A DNA stretch of 64,000 bases from positions 1-64,000 of the forward strand of contig NZ_QBLC01000005.1 in NCBI RefSeq assembly GCF_003052295.1, in the 5' to 3' direction. Below, in pieces: positions 26,184-34,156 of the stretch; position 1 is the first letter of the stretch, and the number at the start of each line of letters is the position of its first letter. The stretch comes from Trichococcus paludicola (GTDB lineage Bacteria > Bacillota > Bacilli > Lactobacillales > Aerococcaceae). A model generated the notes under the pieces. It ran no database searches and was not told the DNA's origin. It was given only the letters and a program-made list of their open reading frames with translations. A program made the translations under genes and the position numbers.

Positions 26184-27113
26184 TCATTTCTTCAAAAAAA
26201 TGCGCAGGAAATCCGATTCGGAAAGCAAGGTCAGATTGTGGCCGCTGCCTTGCAGTTCACGGACAGATTGGATTTTGCGGCTCTCGCTCGGTGTGCCGAT
26301 TTTGCGCCAATCACTGTCAGCGACGACCAGGTAAAGGGTCTCGTAGCTCAGGTTGGCATCGAAATGGCCACCGACATCGACAACGAGCTGCGCCAAATCG
26401 TTGCGCTTCAGTTTTTGGAAACGGCCGGTAAAGCAGACGTGCTTGTCGTAAAAGACGTGTTCCTTATCGAACAGCAGGCTCTTCGGCTTCCGCGGTGCGG
26501 CTGTTTTTGTCCGTTTGGCAGGGGTGTTTCTGCCGCCTTTCGCCACTCCAAAAGCATGCGAGAACAATTTTCCCATCCGGTATTGGTATTCATCCAGGAA
26601 GCCTTGGATGTCGTAATCGTATTGCGCCAGCATTTTGCTGGTGATCAGTCCGCAGGCGACAGCATCCTCCACTGCATTATGGTGGTTATCGATTGTCATG
26701 CCGAAGTAGTCCAGGACGGTCGGCAAACGGTTATTGTGCAGGTCCAGCATGCGCTGCGCCATCTTGCAGGAACAGAAAAATTCATTCTGCATCATCGGCA
26801 GTTTGTAGGTTTCAATCGTCTGCTGCAGGCAGCTCATGTCGAATTGGGCAAAGTGGGCCACCAGCGGATCTGCTCCGATAAAAGACCGGATGTCCGGATA
26901 AAGTTCGTCGAAGGAAGGTTCCCTGGCGACCATGGCCTCGGTGATGCCGTGAATCTGGATATTCCCGCGGCTGAAATATTGGCGCGGATTGATGAGCGCG
27001 TAATAGCGGTCGACTTCCTTCCCGTCGGAAAAACGGCTCAAGCCGATGGAACAGACGCTGTCACCACGGCTGTTTGCAGTTTCAAAGTCAATGGCGACGT
27101 AATCCATTTGCAT
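26184..27113 (-). CDS. DEDDh 3'-5' exonuclease with C-terminal BRCT domain
   Basis: A 309-residue protein. The N-terminal exonuclease (about 1-165) has the DEDDh residues in YVAIDFETAN, VAHFAQFDMSCL and NHHNAVEDAVACG, as in the DnaQ/epsilon family. A basic linker with Pro/Lys (about 185-210) leads to a BRCT-like domain (about 215-300, HVCFTGRFQKLKRNDLAQLVVDVGG). This architecture suggests a DNA-trimming nuclease in repair rather than the polymerase III proofreading subunit. AAAGGAG precedes the ATG. Confidence 0.9.
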   Translation of the reverse strand: MQMDYVAIDFETANSRGDSVCSIGLSRFSDGKEVDRYYALINPRQYFSRGNIQIHGITEAMVAREPSFDELYPDIRSFIGADPLVAHFAQFDMSCLQQTIETYKLPMMQNEFFCSCKMAQRMLDLHNNRLPTVLDYFGMTIDNHHNAVEDAVACGLITSKMLAQYDYDIQGFLDEYQYRMGKLFSHAFGVAKGGRNTPAKRTKTAAPRKPKSLLFDKEHVFYDKHVCFTGRFQKLKRNDLAQLVVDVGGHFDANLSYETLYLVVADSDWRKIGTPSESRKIQSVRELQGSGHNLTLLSESDFLRIFLKK

Positions 27114-27155
27114 GCATACTCCTTTTGGTTGTTTATTTATAAATGAATAGAAGAT

Positions 27156-27446
27156 CTATTGCTGCTGCAAAGCCATGATCTGTTGGTAATAAGGGATCAG
27201 GCTGCCCAAAGCCGCGCCGATGATGAAGAACAACAGCATGCGGATCAAAATATAGGCCCAGCTTGCTGTATAATCCCGGGTCGGGTTTTTATTGGAGCGT
27301 CGGAAGAGGAAGAACATGCCGATTCCCGCAATCCAACCGATGCCGGACAAGAGCGCTTGGGAAGTCGCCGGATTCAGGTAGCCGATCACGAAGCCTACAA
27401 CCGTGGCAAAGGCCAACAAAAGCCGTTGCTTCATTTTTTCTGTCAT
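27156..27446 (-). CDS. small three-helix membrane protein
   Basis: A 96-residue protein with three hydrophobic helices (about residues 8-24, 30-47 and 63-85) and the polar segment FRRSNKNPTRDYTAS between the second and third. The ATG at 27446 is 9 bases after GGGGG; a TTG just before it is an alternative. No family recognised. It precedes the exonuclease gene by 42 bases on the same strand. Confidence 0.65.
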   Translation of the reverse strand: MTEKMKQRLLLAFATVVGFVIGYLNPATSQALLSGIGWIAGIGMFFLFRRSNKNPTRDYTASWAYILIRMLLFFIIGAALGSLIPYYQQIMALQQQ

Positions 27447-27536
27447 CAAAATTTCCCCCTTTTTCGTAAACCCATTCTACCACAAAGGGCGCTTGCGGAA
27501 TACGGTTGTGATCCGACAAAAAAAGGATTGGAACCC

Positions 27537-27692
27537 AAATTTGTCGGTTGAACTTTTCATGTCGCAACGCAAACAGTCGATAGAACTCTAAATTGTCGAT
27601 TGAACTACTCGTGTCGCAACGCAAACAGTCGAGAGAAACCCAAATTTGTCAATTGAACTACTTTCTTCGCATCACAAACAGCCGACATCTGA
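27537..27692. repeat. palindromic repeat array, GTCGAYTGAAC family, 3 units
   Basis: Units start at 27537, 27590 and 27642 (periods 53 and 52). Each carries GTCGxTTGAAC, then about 20 bases, then AACAGTCGA or AACAGCCGAC, so the ends of each unit are inverted repeats. The middle GTCGCAACGCAAACAGTCGA is nearly identical in the first two units. The same end motif occurs in the array at 47326. No gene. Confidence 0.75.
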
Positions 27693-27711
27693 CGACACAT
27701 GCGCTCGCAAA

Positions 27712-27740
27712 CCAAAAAACCGTCTCCATACGAGACGGTC
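27712..27740 (-). terminator. terminator of the Crp/Fnr-like gene
   Basis: On the minus strand ACCGTCTC and GAGACGGT form an 8-base stem with a 5-base loop, followed by a run of T (AAAAAA on the plus strand at 27714-27719). Confidence 0.85.
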
Positions 27741-27750
27741 GCTAGCAGTT

Positions 27751-28461
27751 TTACAAAAACAACAAGCCGTCGAGATCCAGGATGACGATCTCGCGGTGGT
27801 TCAGTTGTTTGATGAGATGGTGGTCCTCCAACGAACCCATTTTCCGGCTGATCGTTTCCGGTGTCGTTCCGAGGTAGGAAGCCAGATCCTTCTTCGACAT
27901 CGGCAGCGTGATGGTGTCGCCGTCCTTCGTGGCCAATTCGGCAAGATAAAGGGCCAAACGGGCTTCGACTTTTTCTGTAGCCACGTAGGTCGTCTGTCTT
28001 TCCGACTTTTCCAGCCGGTTAGAGAATTCCTGCAGCAATTTCAGGGAGATGGCCGGATATTTCAACAAAAAGTGCTGCAGATCGCTCCTTTTCATCCGGC
28101 AGACTTGTGTCTCCTTCACCGCTTCGGCATAGGCTTCGTGCTTCGATTCGCTGAAGAGGGCCAACTCTCCTGTGAAATCGCCCGGATTGAGGAAGCGCAC
28201 GAGCTGCTCTTTCCCGGATTCCGCCAGTCGGTAGATGCGGATCAAGCCGGAATGGAGGATGTAGAGCGTATCCGACGCTTCGCCGGGGCGGTAAATCAGT
28301 TCGCCTTTTTTGTAGGTCGCCGGATTGGTCACGGACATGATTTCGTCCATCTGGTCCGGCTCCAGGTGATTGAAGATCGGCACAAGCGAAATGCAGGAAC
28401 TGTGCGAGTTGCAGGCGCATTCTCCGCTGCAGTTGTGCGCCGCGTTTTGGTTATTGTTCAT
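27751..28461 (-). CDS. Crp/Fnr-family regulator with N-terminal cysteines
   Basis: A 236-residue regulator. Four Cys (11, 15, 17, 23; CSGECACNSHSSC) precede the cyclic-nucleotide-binding fold (about 25-145), resembling the metal or Fe-S ligand region of Fnr. The C-terminal HTH includes MSKKDLASYLGTTPETISRKMGSL; the recognition helix ETISR matches that of E. coli FNR, predicting TTGAT-N4-ATCAA-type sites. Two such sites lie upstream of the neighbouring P-type ATPase and of the HMA gene. It lies 84 bases after the ATPase on the same strand, with its own AAGGAG. It probably senses redox state or metal. Confidence 0.9.
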   Translation of the reverse strand: MNNNQNAAHNCSGECACNSHSSCISLVPIFNHLEPDQMDEIMSVTNPATYKKGELIYRPGEASDTLYILHSGLIRIYRLAESGKEQLVRFLNPGDFTGELALFSESKHEAYAEAVKETQVCRMKRSDLQHFLLKYPAISLKLLQEFSNRLEKSERQTTYVATEKVEARLALYLAELATKDGDTITLPMSKKDLASYLGTTPETISRKMGSLEDHHLIKQLNHREIVILDLDGLLFL

Positions 28462-28545
28462 AGGGTGGATTCTCCTTTTCGGAACAGGTCATGCAGTTGT
28501 TCGGTCATTTAAATTGTACCGCAATTCAACGGCTGCATGCGAATT

Positions 28546-30417
28546 TTAGTTTGATGCGACAGTATTTTTCCGGCCGAATCCGATCAGGCGCATGGCGTTC
28601 AGGATGACGGCTAGGATGCTGGCTTCATGGATGAACATGCCGCTGGCGAGATGGACGGATCCCAGCAGGACGCCCGCCAAAAGGAAGATGACGACGGCTA
28701 CCGCAATGGCGATGTTCTGTTTCATATTTCGCATGGTTGCCTTTGACAGCGAGTAAGCATGTGAAAACTGCATCAGCTTATCGGCCATCAGTACAACGTC
28801 GGCCGTCTCCATCGAGATGTCGGTCCCGCCTTCGCCCATCGCCAAGCCGATGTCGGCGGTCGCGATGGCAGGCGCATCGTTGATGCCGTCCCCGGCCATC
28901 GCCACGACAGCACCATCTGCCTGCAGTTGTTTGACGAAACGCACTTTGTCCTCCGGCAACAGCTCGGCGTGGAAGGCGTCCAACCCCAATTGTTCGGCGA
29001 CAGCTTGAGCGGTATGGCGGTTGTCACCCGTCAGCATGATGATCTGTTTGATGCCGTTACGGCGCATTTCGGCCAAAGCCTGCGGTGCATCCTCACGGAT
29101 CTGATCGGCAATGGAAAAGAGCCCGGCAAGCTTGCCGTTAATGGCTGCGAAAACAACGGTATTACCGGTTTTTTCACGTGCGACTGCATAGCTTTCCGCC
29201 GCTTCATTTATCGAGATTCCGGACTTTGCCATCAGTTTGCGGTTGCCGGCGACGAGATGACGGTTGTCAATTGTGGCTTTCAATCCGTGGCCTTTTATGA
29301 CTTCCGCATCTTTCGGCGCAGCAGTGTCCAGGCCGTGTTGATGTGCGTATTTCACGATTGTCTGTCCGAGGTGATGTTCGGAAATGCGCTCCGCCGAAGC
29401 CGTCAGCTGCAGCAGTTCCTGGCGATCGATGGCACTAACGATATGGATGTCGGTCACTTCCGGCTTGCCTTTCGTCAGCGTGCCGGTCTTGTCGAAAACG
29501 AGCGTATCGACTTTGGAAAAACGATCCATGACTTCGCCGCCTTTCACGAGCACGCCGTATTTAGCGCCGTTACCGATGCCGGCCACGTTCGATACCGGAG
29601 CGCCGATTACGAGCGCACCAGGGCAGGCGATCACAAGAAAAGTGATGGCAAGATGCAAGTCACGCGTCCAAACGTAAACGACGACAGAGAGCACCACAAT
29701 CGCAGGCGTGTAGAAGTTGGCGAAGGCATCGAGGAAGCGTTCGGCCTTGGATTTGGATTCCTGCGCCTCTTCGACCAATTCGATGATTTTGGCGAAAGTC
29801 GTGTCGTCGCCGACCTTTTCCGCGATCATTTCGATGTAGCCTTCGTCGACCAAAGTCCCCGAAAAGACTTTAGCGTCCACGGATTTGTTGGCCGGAATCG
29901 CTTCTCCCGTCACAGCGGCTTCGTTGATGGCCGCCTGACCCTTCACGATGATGCCGTCGACAGGGATTTTTCCGCCCGGTTTGATGAACAGCCGATCCCC
30001 GACAGCAACTTCCTCGACGGGCACGACGACTTGGTCAGTGCCATGCAGGACGATGGCTTCCTGAGGCGCCATGTCGATCAAGGAGCGCAGAGAAGAACGG
30101 GTCTTTTCCAAGGTGCGTGCTTCCAGGAAATCACCGAACAGGAACAGAAAAGTCACAACGGAAGACTCCGTATATTCGCGGATGAACAGCGCGCCGATGA
30201 CCGCGATCGTCACCAGCAACTCGATGCTGAAAGCCTTCATCCGCAGCGCCAGATAGGCTTTGTACATGATTGGCACCACCGCGATGAGCGTTGCGAGGAT
30301 AAGCGCGTAGTCAGCAACTGCAGCATATCCGAGTGTTTTCAGGATGAAGCCGAGCGCAATCAGGATTCCTGAGAGTGCGGTTACGCGGTTTTTGTATTTG
30401 TGGATCCATTTGATCAT
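28546..30417 (-). CDS. P1B-type metal ATPase with CPG and SEHH motifs
   Basis: A 623-residue P-type ATPase. It has the actuator TGEA (170-173), phosphorylation site DKTGT (Asp 309), TGDN and GDGINDAPA motifs, and eight membrane helices, so the catalytic core is intact. Two metal-ATPase signatures are altered: the membrane metal motif is CPG (265-267, VIACPGALVIG) instead of CPC, and the SEHP of the nucleotide domain reads SEHH. There is no N-terminal HMA domain; a free HMA protein is encoded nearby at 32760-32981. A promoter with an FNR-type box precedes it, and GAGGAGG marks the start. The metal is not predictable; Zn, Cd, Fe or Cu are possible. Confidence 0.92.
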   Translation of the reverse strand: MIKWIHKYKNRVTALSGILIALGFILKTLGYAAVADYALILATLIAVVPIMYKAYLALRMKAFSIELLVTIAVIGALFIREYTESSVVTFLFLFGDFLEARTLEKTRSSLRSLIDMAPQEAIVLHGTDQVVVPVEEVAVGDRLFIKPGGKIPVDGIIVKGQAAINEAAVTGEAIPANKSVDAKVFSGTLVDEGYIEMIAEKVGDDTTFAKIIELVEEAQESKSKAERFLDAFANFYTPAIVVLSVVVYVWTRDLHLAITFLVIACPGALVIGAPVSNVAGIGNGAKYGVLVKGGEVMDRFSKVDTLVFDKTGTLTKGKPEVTDIHIVSAIDRQELLQLTASAERISEHHLGQTIVKYAHQHGLDTAAPKDAEVIKGHGLKATIDNRHLVAGNRKLMAKSGISINEAAESYAVAREKTGNTVVFAAINGKLAGLFSIADQIREDAPQALAEMRRNGIKQIIMLTGDNRHTAQAVAEQLGLDAFHAELLPEDKVRFVKQLQADGAVVAMAGDGINDAPAIATADIGLAMGEGGTDISMETADVVLMADKLMQFSHAYSLSKATMRNMKQNIAIAVAVVIFLLAGVLLGSVHLASGMFIHEASILAVILNAMRLIGFGRKNTVASN

Positions 30418-30451
30418 GTAAATGACCTCCTCTTGTATTTCCTATAGCCTA

Positions 30452-30493
30452 ATCATACGCCATCAGGCAGGAAAGCGACTTGATCAGGGTCAA
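30452..30493 (-). promoter_or_regulatory. FNR-type box and promoter of the P1B ATPase
   Basis: On the minus strand TTGAC-CCTG-ATCAA (30493-30480) differs by one base from the FNR box. The -10 TATGAT is at 30457-30452, its centre 32 bases from the box centre, which places the box near -41.5, the class II activator position. No -35 hexamer is needed. The box starts 63 bases upstream of the ATPase start, nearly the same as at the HMA gene. Confidence 0.75.
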
Positions 30494-30546
30494 GCTTTGG
30501 ATGTGGAAATACGCGAGGGTTTCTTCGCGCGGGTGAGCGGTCGCAG

Positions 30547-30696
30547 CTCCGGTGAAGAGGCGCTCGTCGGAGTTGTGCGACTGGTTGGGGGCTGTGCTCC
30601 GACGAGAATCTGCTCGCAGGAGAAGAGCCTGCACATTACCGCTGTTCTCCGGTTTGGGGAGCCTCGCCGGAGGAGCGCAGCTATTGCCCTGACTCA
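30547..30696. repeat. palindromic repeat array, CTCCGG family, 3 units
   Basis: CTCCGGTG, CTCCGACG and CTCCGGTT start at 30547, 30597 and 30647, exactly 50 bases apart. Each begins a ~26-base imperfect palindrome ending in CGGAG or AGGAG (for example CTCCGGTGAA ... GCTCGTCGGAG) followed by ~24 bases of differing sequence. It fills the gap between the tcyP terminator and the ATPase promoter. Confidence 0.8.
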
Positions 30697-30723
30697 CGCC
30701 ACCGCTCATTGGCATCCGAACAC

Positions 30724-30753
30724 AAAAAAAGCTGCCTGCAAATTGCAGACAGC
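30724..30753 (-). terminator. terminator of the cystine transporter gene
   Basis: On the minus strand GCTGTCTGCAA and TTGCAGGCAGC form a stem followed by seven T. Confidence 0.9.
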
Positions 30754-30796
30754 CGAGCCCTTCGCCAGGACAGAGAATTATATATAGAAGTAAAGA

Positions 30797-32191
30797 CTAA
30801 ATCGCATCCCCATCAACAACGGCAGCGTCGTCGTTCAGGATGGAGGAGTCGAATTCCCCGATGTTGCGGGAGGAAACGACGCCCGCCAGCATGCTGTCGT
30901 TGACGTTGGTCAGAGTACGCATCATATCGATGACCGGTTCTACCGAGATGACCAGTCCGGCGATTGTGACAGGCAAGTTCAGCGCGCCCAGAACGATCAA
31001 AGCGGCGAAAGTCGCACCGCCGCCGACACCGGCAACACCGAAGGAACTGATTGTCACGACCAGGATGAGCGTCAAGACAAAGCCGATACTGGTAACATCA
31101 ATGCCCAAAGTTGGAGCGACGATGGTCGCCAACATAGCAGGGTAGACGCCCGCGCAACCGTTCTGACCGATGGACAAGCCGAAACTGGCAGCAAAGTTGG
31201 CAGAGGCATCATCGACACCCAAGGCTTTCGTCTGCGTTTCAACGTTCAAAGGCAGTGCGCCGGCGCTGGAACGGGCAGTGAATGCGAAGCTCAATACCGG
31301 GAAGGCTTTTTTGAAGTAGGTAATCGGATTGACGCCGACTGCTGCGAGAATCAAGCTGTGCACCAGCAGGACGACAAGCAAAGCGGCATAGGAAGCGACC
31401 ACGAACAGTCCCAAGTTGACGATGGCTTGGTAGCTGGATGTCGCCATCATTTTGGTCATCAAGGCCAAGATTCCGTAAGGAGTCAAGCGAAGGACCAAGG
31501 TAACGATACGCATTACGATTGATTGGATGACTTGCAGTCCTTTATTGAACAAAGCAGCATTTTCGGGCTGTTTTTTCTTGATGCCCATATAAGCGATCCC
31601 GACAAAAGCGGAAAAGACCACTACAGCAATCGTACTTGTGCTGCGCAGGCCGGCCAAATCCTGGAAGATGTTGGTCGGGATGAAGCTGAGCACTTGGCCA
31701 GGGATCGTCAAGTCAGCGACTTGGGTCTGTTGGGTAGTCAAGGCTTCAATCCTTGCGGTTTCAGCGGAACCTTGCGTGAATTGCGCGCCGTCAAGATTGA
31801 AGAGGATGACGGATGCCCACCCGATAAGGGCAGCGATGGCGGTTGTACCCAGCAAAGTGCCGAGTACGGATCCGCTGATTTTGCCCAGATTTTTGGTTTC
31901 TTCAATGCGGGTAAACGCGCCCACAATCGACACGAAAATCAAGGGGATAATCAGCATCTGCAGGAAGCGGACGTAACCGTTACCGACGATGTTGATCCAG
32001 TCGATGGCAGTGATTGTTATTGTGCTGTCCGATGCGAAGAGCAGCTGGATGGCAGCCCCGAAGATAACCCCCAAAGCCAGCGCGATGAAAACACGTTTTG
32101 AGAACTTGACGTGTTTGGCGCCCAAACGATAAAGTGCGAAAAGCAATGCCGCAAATACGGCTAAAATAATGACAATGGAAATGATGTCCAT
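30797..32191 (-). CDS. tcyP: L-cystine symporter, TcyP-like (DAACS family)
   Basis: A 464-residue sodium or proton:amino-acid symporter of the dicarboxylate/amino acid:cation family. It has eight or so helices, the Ser-rich hairpin TARSSAGALPLNVET and the substrate region SIGQNGCAGVYPAML, which match the TcyP/YhcL L-cystine subgroup. It imports L-cystine as a sulfur source. The 300-base leader is a T-box with a Cys (TGC) specifier, directly supporting the substrate: uncharged tRNA-Cys would raise expression. It has a consensus promoter upstream and a strong terminator downstream. Monocistronic. Confidence 0.9.
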   Translation of the reverse strand: MDIISIVIILAVFAALLFALYRLGAKHVKFSKRVFIALALGVIFGAAIQLLFASDSTITITAIDWINIVGNGYVRFLQMLIIPLIFVSIVGAFTRIEETKNLGKISGSVLGTLLGTTAIAALIGWASVILFNLDGAQFTQGSAETARIEALTTQQTQVADLTIPGQVLSFIPTNIFQDLAGLRSTSTIAVVVFSAFVGIAYMGIKKKQPENAALFNKGLQVIQSIVMRIVTLVLRLTPYGILALMTKMMATSSYQAIVNLGLFVVASYAALLVVLLVHSLILAAVGVNPITYFKKAFPVLSFAFTARSSAGALPLNVETQTKALGVDDASANFAASFGLSIGQNGCAGVYPAMLATIVAPTLGIDVTSIGFVLTLILVVTISSFGVAGVGGGATFAALIVLGALNLPVTIAGLVISVEPVIDMMRTLTNVNDSMLAGVVSSRNIGEFDSSILNDDAAVVDGDAI

Positions 32192-32227
32192 TTGAACTCC
32201 TCCTTTAATTTATCTATCCCGAGAACG

Positions 32228-32501
32228 TAAAAAAGCCCTCGTCCCTATACTCCAAATGCTTGGAATACAGGGACGAAAGCTCTTCGTGATCCACCCTTAT
32301 TCGCACGACCCTCGCGGATTGTGCCTTATGAAGTACGCAAAATCAGCCATACTTCTGTACGCTATCGGGTACAAACCGAAATGACACTAACGCATCATTT
32401 TGCTCCGAGACGCATTTTCGCTTTCCTGACCATGCCTCTTCTCACCGACTGAGGCTCTCTTTGATGACCCTGAAAGGTACTTCTTCTCTTCATCGCACAA
32501 C
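32228..32501 (-). ncRNA. T-box leader specific for tRNA-Cys
   Basis: On the minus strand the leader begins with the GAAGAGAAGAAGTACC-type stem I base. It has an AGAGAG segment and GGTGAGAAG distal-loop region, and a specifier loop GCGAAAA-TGC at 32414-32412 that gives the Cys codon. The T-box core reads AAGGGTGGATCACG (about 32298-32285). The TGGA pairs with a U discriminator, as in tRNA-Cys. A terminator hairpin (GTCCCTGTATTCCAA / TTGGAGTATAGGGAC) followed by TTTTTT ends near 32230. The gene it controls is the cystine transporter. Confidence 0.9.
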
Positions 32502-32521
32502 TTATTTTCATTTGTGTTTTC

Positions 32522-32550
32522 ATGATAGCACGCTTATTTTTCGAAAGCAA
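32522..32550 (-). promoter_or_regulatory. promoter of the T-box/tcyP transcript
   Basis: On the minus strand -35 TTGCTT (32550-32545), 17-base spacer, -10 TATCAT (32527-32522), about 20 bases before the T-box starts. Confidence 0.7.
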
Positions 32551-32609
32551 CTGATATCCCTCGGTTCAGGAATAATTGAATTTGCGGGAGTGATGTGGTG
32601 GGCGCGGAA

Positions 32610-32711
32610 AAGATAAATAACTATCCGGAATCCATGTTTCTGGCCCCGAATCCGGATGAGAAGATGAATAACTTTCCGGAATCCATGTTTTCGGACACCC
32701 TCGAAAAATAA
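32610..32711. repeat. palindromic repeat array, AAGATGAATA family, 2 units
   Basis: AAGATAAATAACTATCCGGA starts at 32610 and AAGATGAATAACTTTCCGGA at 32661, a period of 51. Both are followed by ATCCATGTTT. The head is an imperfect palindrome (GATxAATA ... ATCCAT) and the remaining ~21 bases differ. The same family and period recur at 62402. Confidence 0.75.
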
Positions 32712-32750
32712 AAAAGCAGGGGACGCCTCGAAAAATGAGATAGCCCCCTA
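32709..32750 (-). terminator. terminator of the HMA-protein gene
   Basis: On the minus strand AGGGGGCTATCTC pairs with GAGGCGTCCCCT, followed by CTTTTTTA. It lies ten bases after the stop of the HMA gene. Confidence 0.85.
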
Positions 32751-32759
32751 CTAAAAAAG

Positions 32760-32981
32760 CTAGGATTCTTTGACCGATTGGACTTCGTAGCCCAATTTTT
32801 GGATCGTTTCACTGATGTCGTTCGCTGAAGTCTTGGTGCCGTCGAATGCGGCTTTGACTTTGCTTGAGTTGAACAACACTTTGACGGTTTCGACCCCCTC
32901 GATTTTGCTGACGGCGGATTCGATTTTCTTGATGCAGGATGGGCAAGTGACGGGTCCTAATTGGATAACGGCTTGGCTCAT
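32760..32981 (-). CDS. CopZ-like heavy-metal-associated (HMA) protein
   Basis: A 73-residue single HMA domain with the metal motif TCPSCIKKIESAV (CxxC at residues 13-16), followed by VETVKVLFNSSKVKAAF and a C-terminal helix. It is a cytosolic metal chaperone-type protein. The nearby P1B ATPase lacks an HMA domain, and the two genes share a matching FNR-box promoter, so this is its likely partner. The CPSC form differs slightly from the usual CxxC of CopZ (GMxCxxC). The start follows GGAGGAA. Confidence 0.88.
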   Translation of the reverse strand: MSQAVIQLGPVTCPSCIKKIESAVSKIEGVETVKVLFNSSKVKAAFDGTKTSANDISETIQKLGYEVQSVKES

Positions 32982-33014
32982 GATTCATTCCTCCTATTTG
33001 TCTGGTATGACTAT

Positions 33015-33056
33015 AGTATAAGCGGAATGCGCCGGAAAGAACTTGACCGGCATCAA
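33015..33056 (-). promoter_or_regulatory. FNR-type box and promoter of the HMA gene
   Basis: On the minus strand TTGAT-GCCG-GTCAA (33056-33043) is one base from the FNR box. The -10 TATACT is at 33020-33015, centre-to-centre distance 32 bases, identical to the P1B ATPase promoter. The box starts 62 bases before the ATG. Confidence 0.75.
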
Positions 33057-33165
33057 GTATTCGAAATCATTTTAAGTTTTGAGATACCTTCTGTAAAGCC
33101 GCACTGCTTTTTGTTTTGCGGAACAACAAAAAGTAGCTGTAAGCGGTATATTATTATTTTACGGG

Positions 33166-33576
33166 ACGGAAGTTTTAGCAAAATCCGACTTCGTTTCCCT
33201 GCATGTCCCTGTCACAGCGGAAACAACAGAGATGATCAATAAGGAAACGCTGCGCTTGATGAAACCGAACGCTTACCTGATCAATTGCGCCCGCGGAGAA
33301 CTCATCAACGAGGAGGCGCTCCATGAAGCCTTGAAGAGCGGCGTCATCAATGGGGCCGCCCTGGATGTCTTTCAGGAGGAGCCGATCGCGCAGGGTCATC
33401 CTTTCTTCGAATTGGATAACCTGATCATGACACCGCATAACGCCATCATCACGCATGAAGCGCTAGATCTGATGGGCTACCATGCAGCCGTCGGAATCGA
33501 TGATGTACTAAATGGCAGACAGTCGCAATGGCAGGAACGCTTAGTGCAAACTGCTGTGGCAGAAAAAGTTCAATAG
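33166..33576 (+). pseudogene. N-terminally truncated D-2-hydroxyacid dehydrogenase
   Basis: From about 33166 the frame reads EVLAKSDFVSLHVPVTAETTEM, then INCARGELINEEAL, GAALDVFQEEPI and MTPHNAIITHEAL, the C-terminal half of the NAD-dependent D-isomer 2-hydroxyacid dehydrogenases with the catalytic Glu and His regions. The catalytic domain start and the GxGxxG Rossmann motif, about 180-190 residues, are missing. Upstream lies the HMA promoter, not coding sequence. An internal ATG at 33232 has no good ribosome site. It is best read as a remnant after a deletion or insertion event. A terminator still follows. Confidence 0.85.
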
Positions 33577-33596
33577 AGCGGAAATAAGCTAAAAAA

Positions 33597-33643
33597 TAGA
33601 GTGGAAAAGCCATCCGGAAAGGATGCCTGTTCCACTCTATTTA
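33597..33643. terminator. bidirectional terminator after the dehydrogenase remnant
   Basis: ATAGAGTGGAA and TTCCACTCTAT are exact inverted repeats enclosing a second small hairpin (GCATCC-type). It is placed between the remnant and the convergent YtxH gene. Confidence 0.75.
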
Positions 33644-33650
33644 TATATAC

Positions 33651-33989
33651 TCACAATGTCTTCATTGCTTCCTCAATCGGATCGAGTTCGTCCGACTCGG
33701 TCACGGGCGCTTCCGTTTCGGCATCTAATTTTTCCTCAACTTCAGCAGCCTTCGAGGCGAATTGTTGCTTCACCGTGTCTGTCGTTTCTTGGGCCATTTC
33801 TTTGGCTTGATCGACGGCTTCTTTTGCAGTTTCCTTGGCTTTATCGGTGTAGTCCATCACCTTGTCCAAGGTCTCATCGGCTTTGTCGGCCAAATCTTTG
33901 CGAATTTCTTTTCCTGGCTTAGGTGACAATAGTAGGGCGATTCCTCCGCCAATCATAATCCCTTTGACGAAACTAGAAAATTTTCCCAT
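33651..33989 (-). CDS. YtxH-domain membrane-anchored stress-type protein
   Basis: A 112-residue protein. An N-terminal helix with Gly-rich face (about 8-22, VKGIMIGGGIALLLSPKPGKE) is the YtxH signature, followed by a long charged Lys/Glu/Ala helix (coiled coil, about 30-95) and an acidic tail. YtxH-type proteins are associated with general stress in Bacillus; the molecular role is unclear. The ATG at 33989 follows AAGGAGG with a 7-base spacer; a longer frame is rejected for that reason. Confidence 0.85.
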   Translation of the reverse strand: MGKFSSFVKGIMIGGGIALLLSPKPGKEIRKDLADKADETLDKVMDYTDKAKETAKEAVDQAKEMAQETTDTVKQQFASKAAEVEEKLDAETEAPVTESDELDPIEEAMKTL

Positions 33990-34156
33990 TCTTGGTTCCT
34001 CCTTCTTCATGCGGCAACGCGAACACTGCCAGCGGACATCAAGACAAACGATTGCTTACCAAGGACCTACCTCAATGTGTACAATACCAACATTTCCTTC
34101 TGACATCAGTATATAACACACCAAAAATTATGCAAACGATAACCATCAAGCCTCGT

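Noticed and set aside
26157..27146. 329-residue plus-strand frame over the exonuclease gene
   Set aside because: Shadow frame; the minus strand encodes a complete DEDDh exonuclease with BRCT domain.
28927..30372. 481-residue frame opposite the P1B ATPase
   Set aside because: It mirrors the ATPase codons on the other strand, has no ribosome site and resembles no protein.
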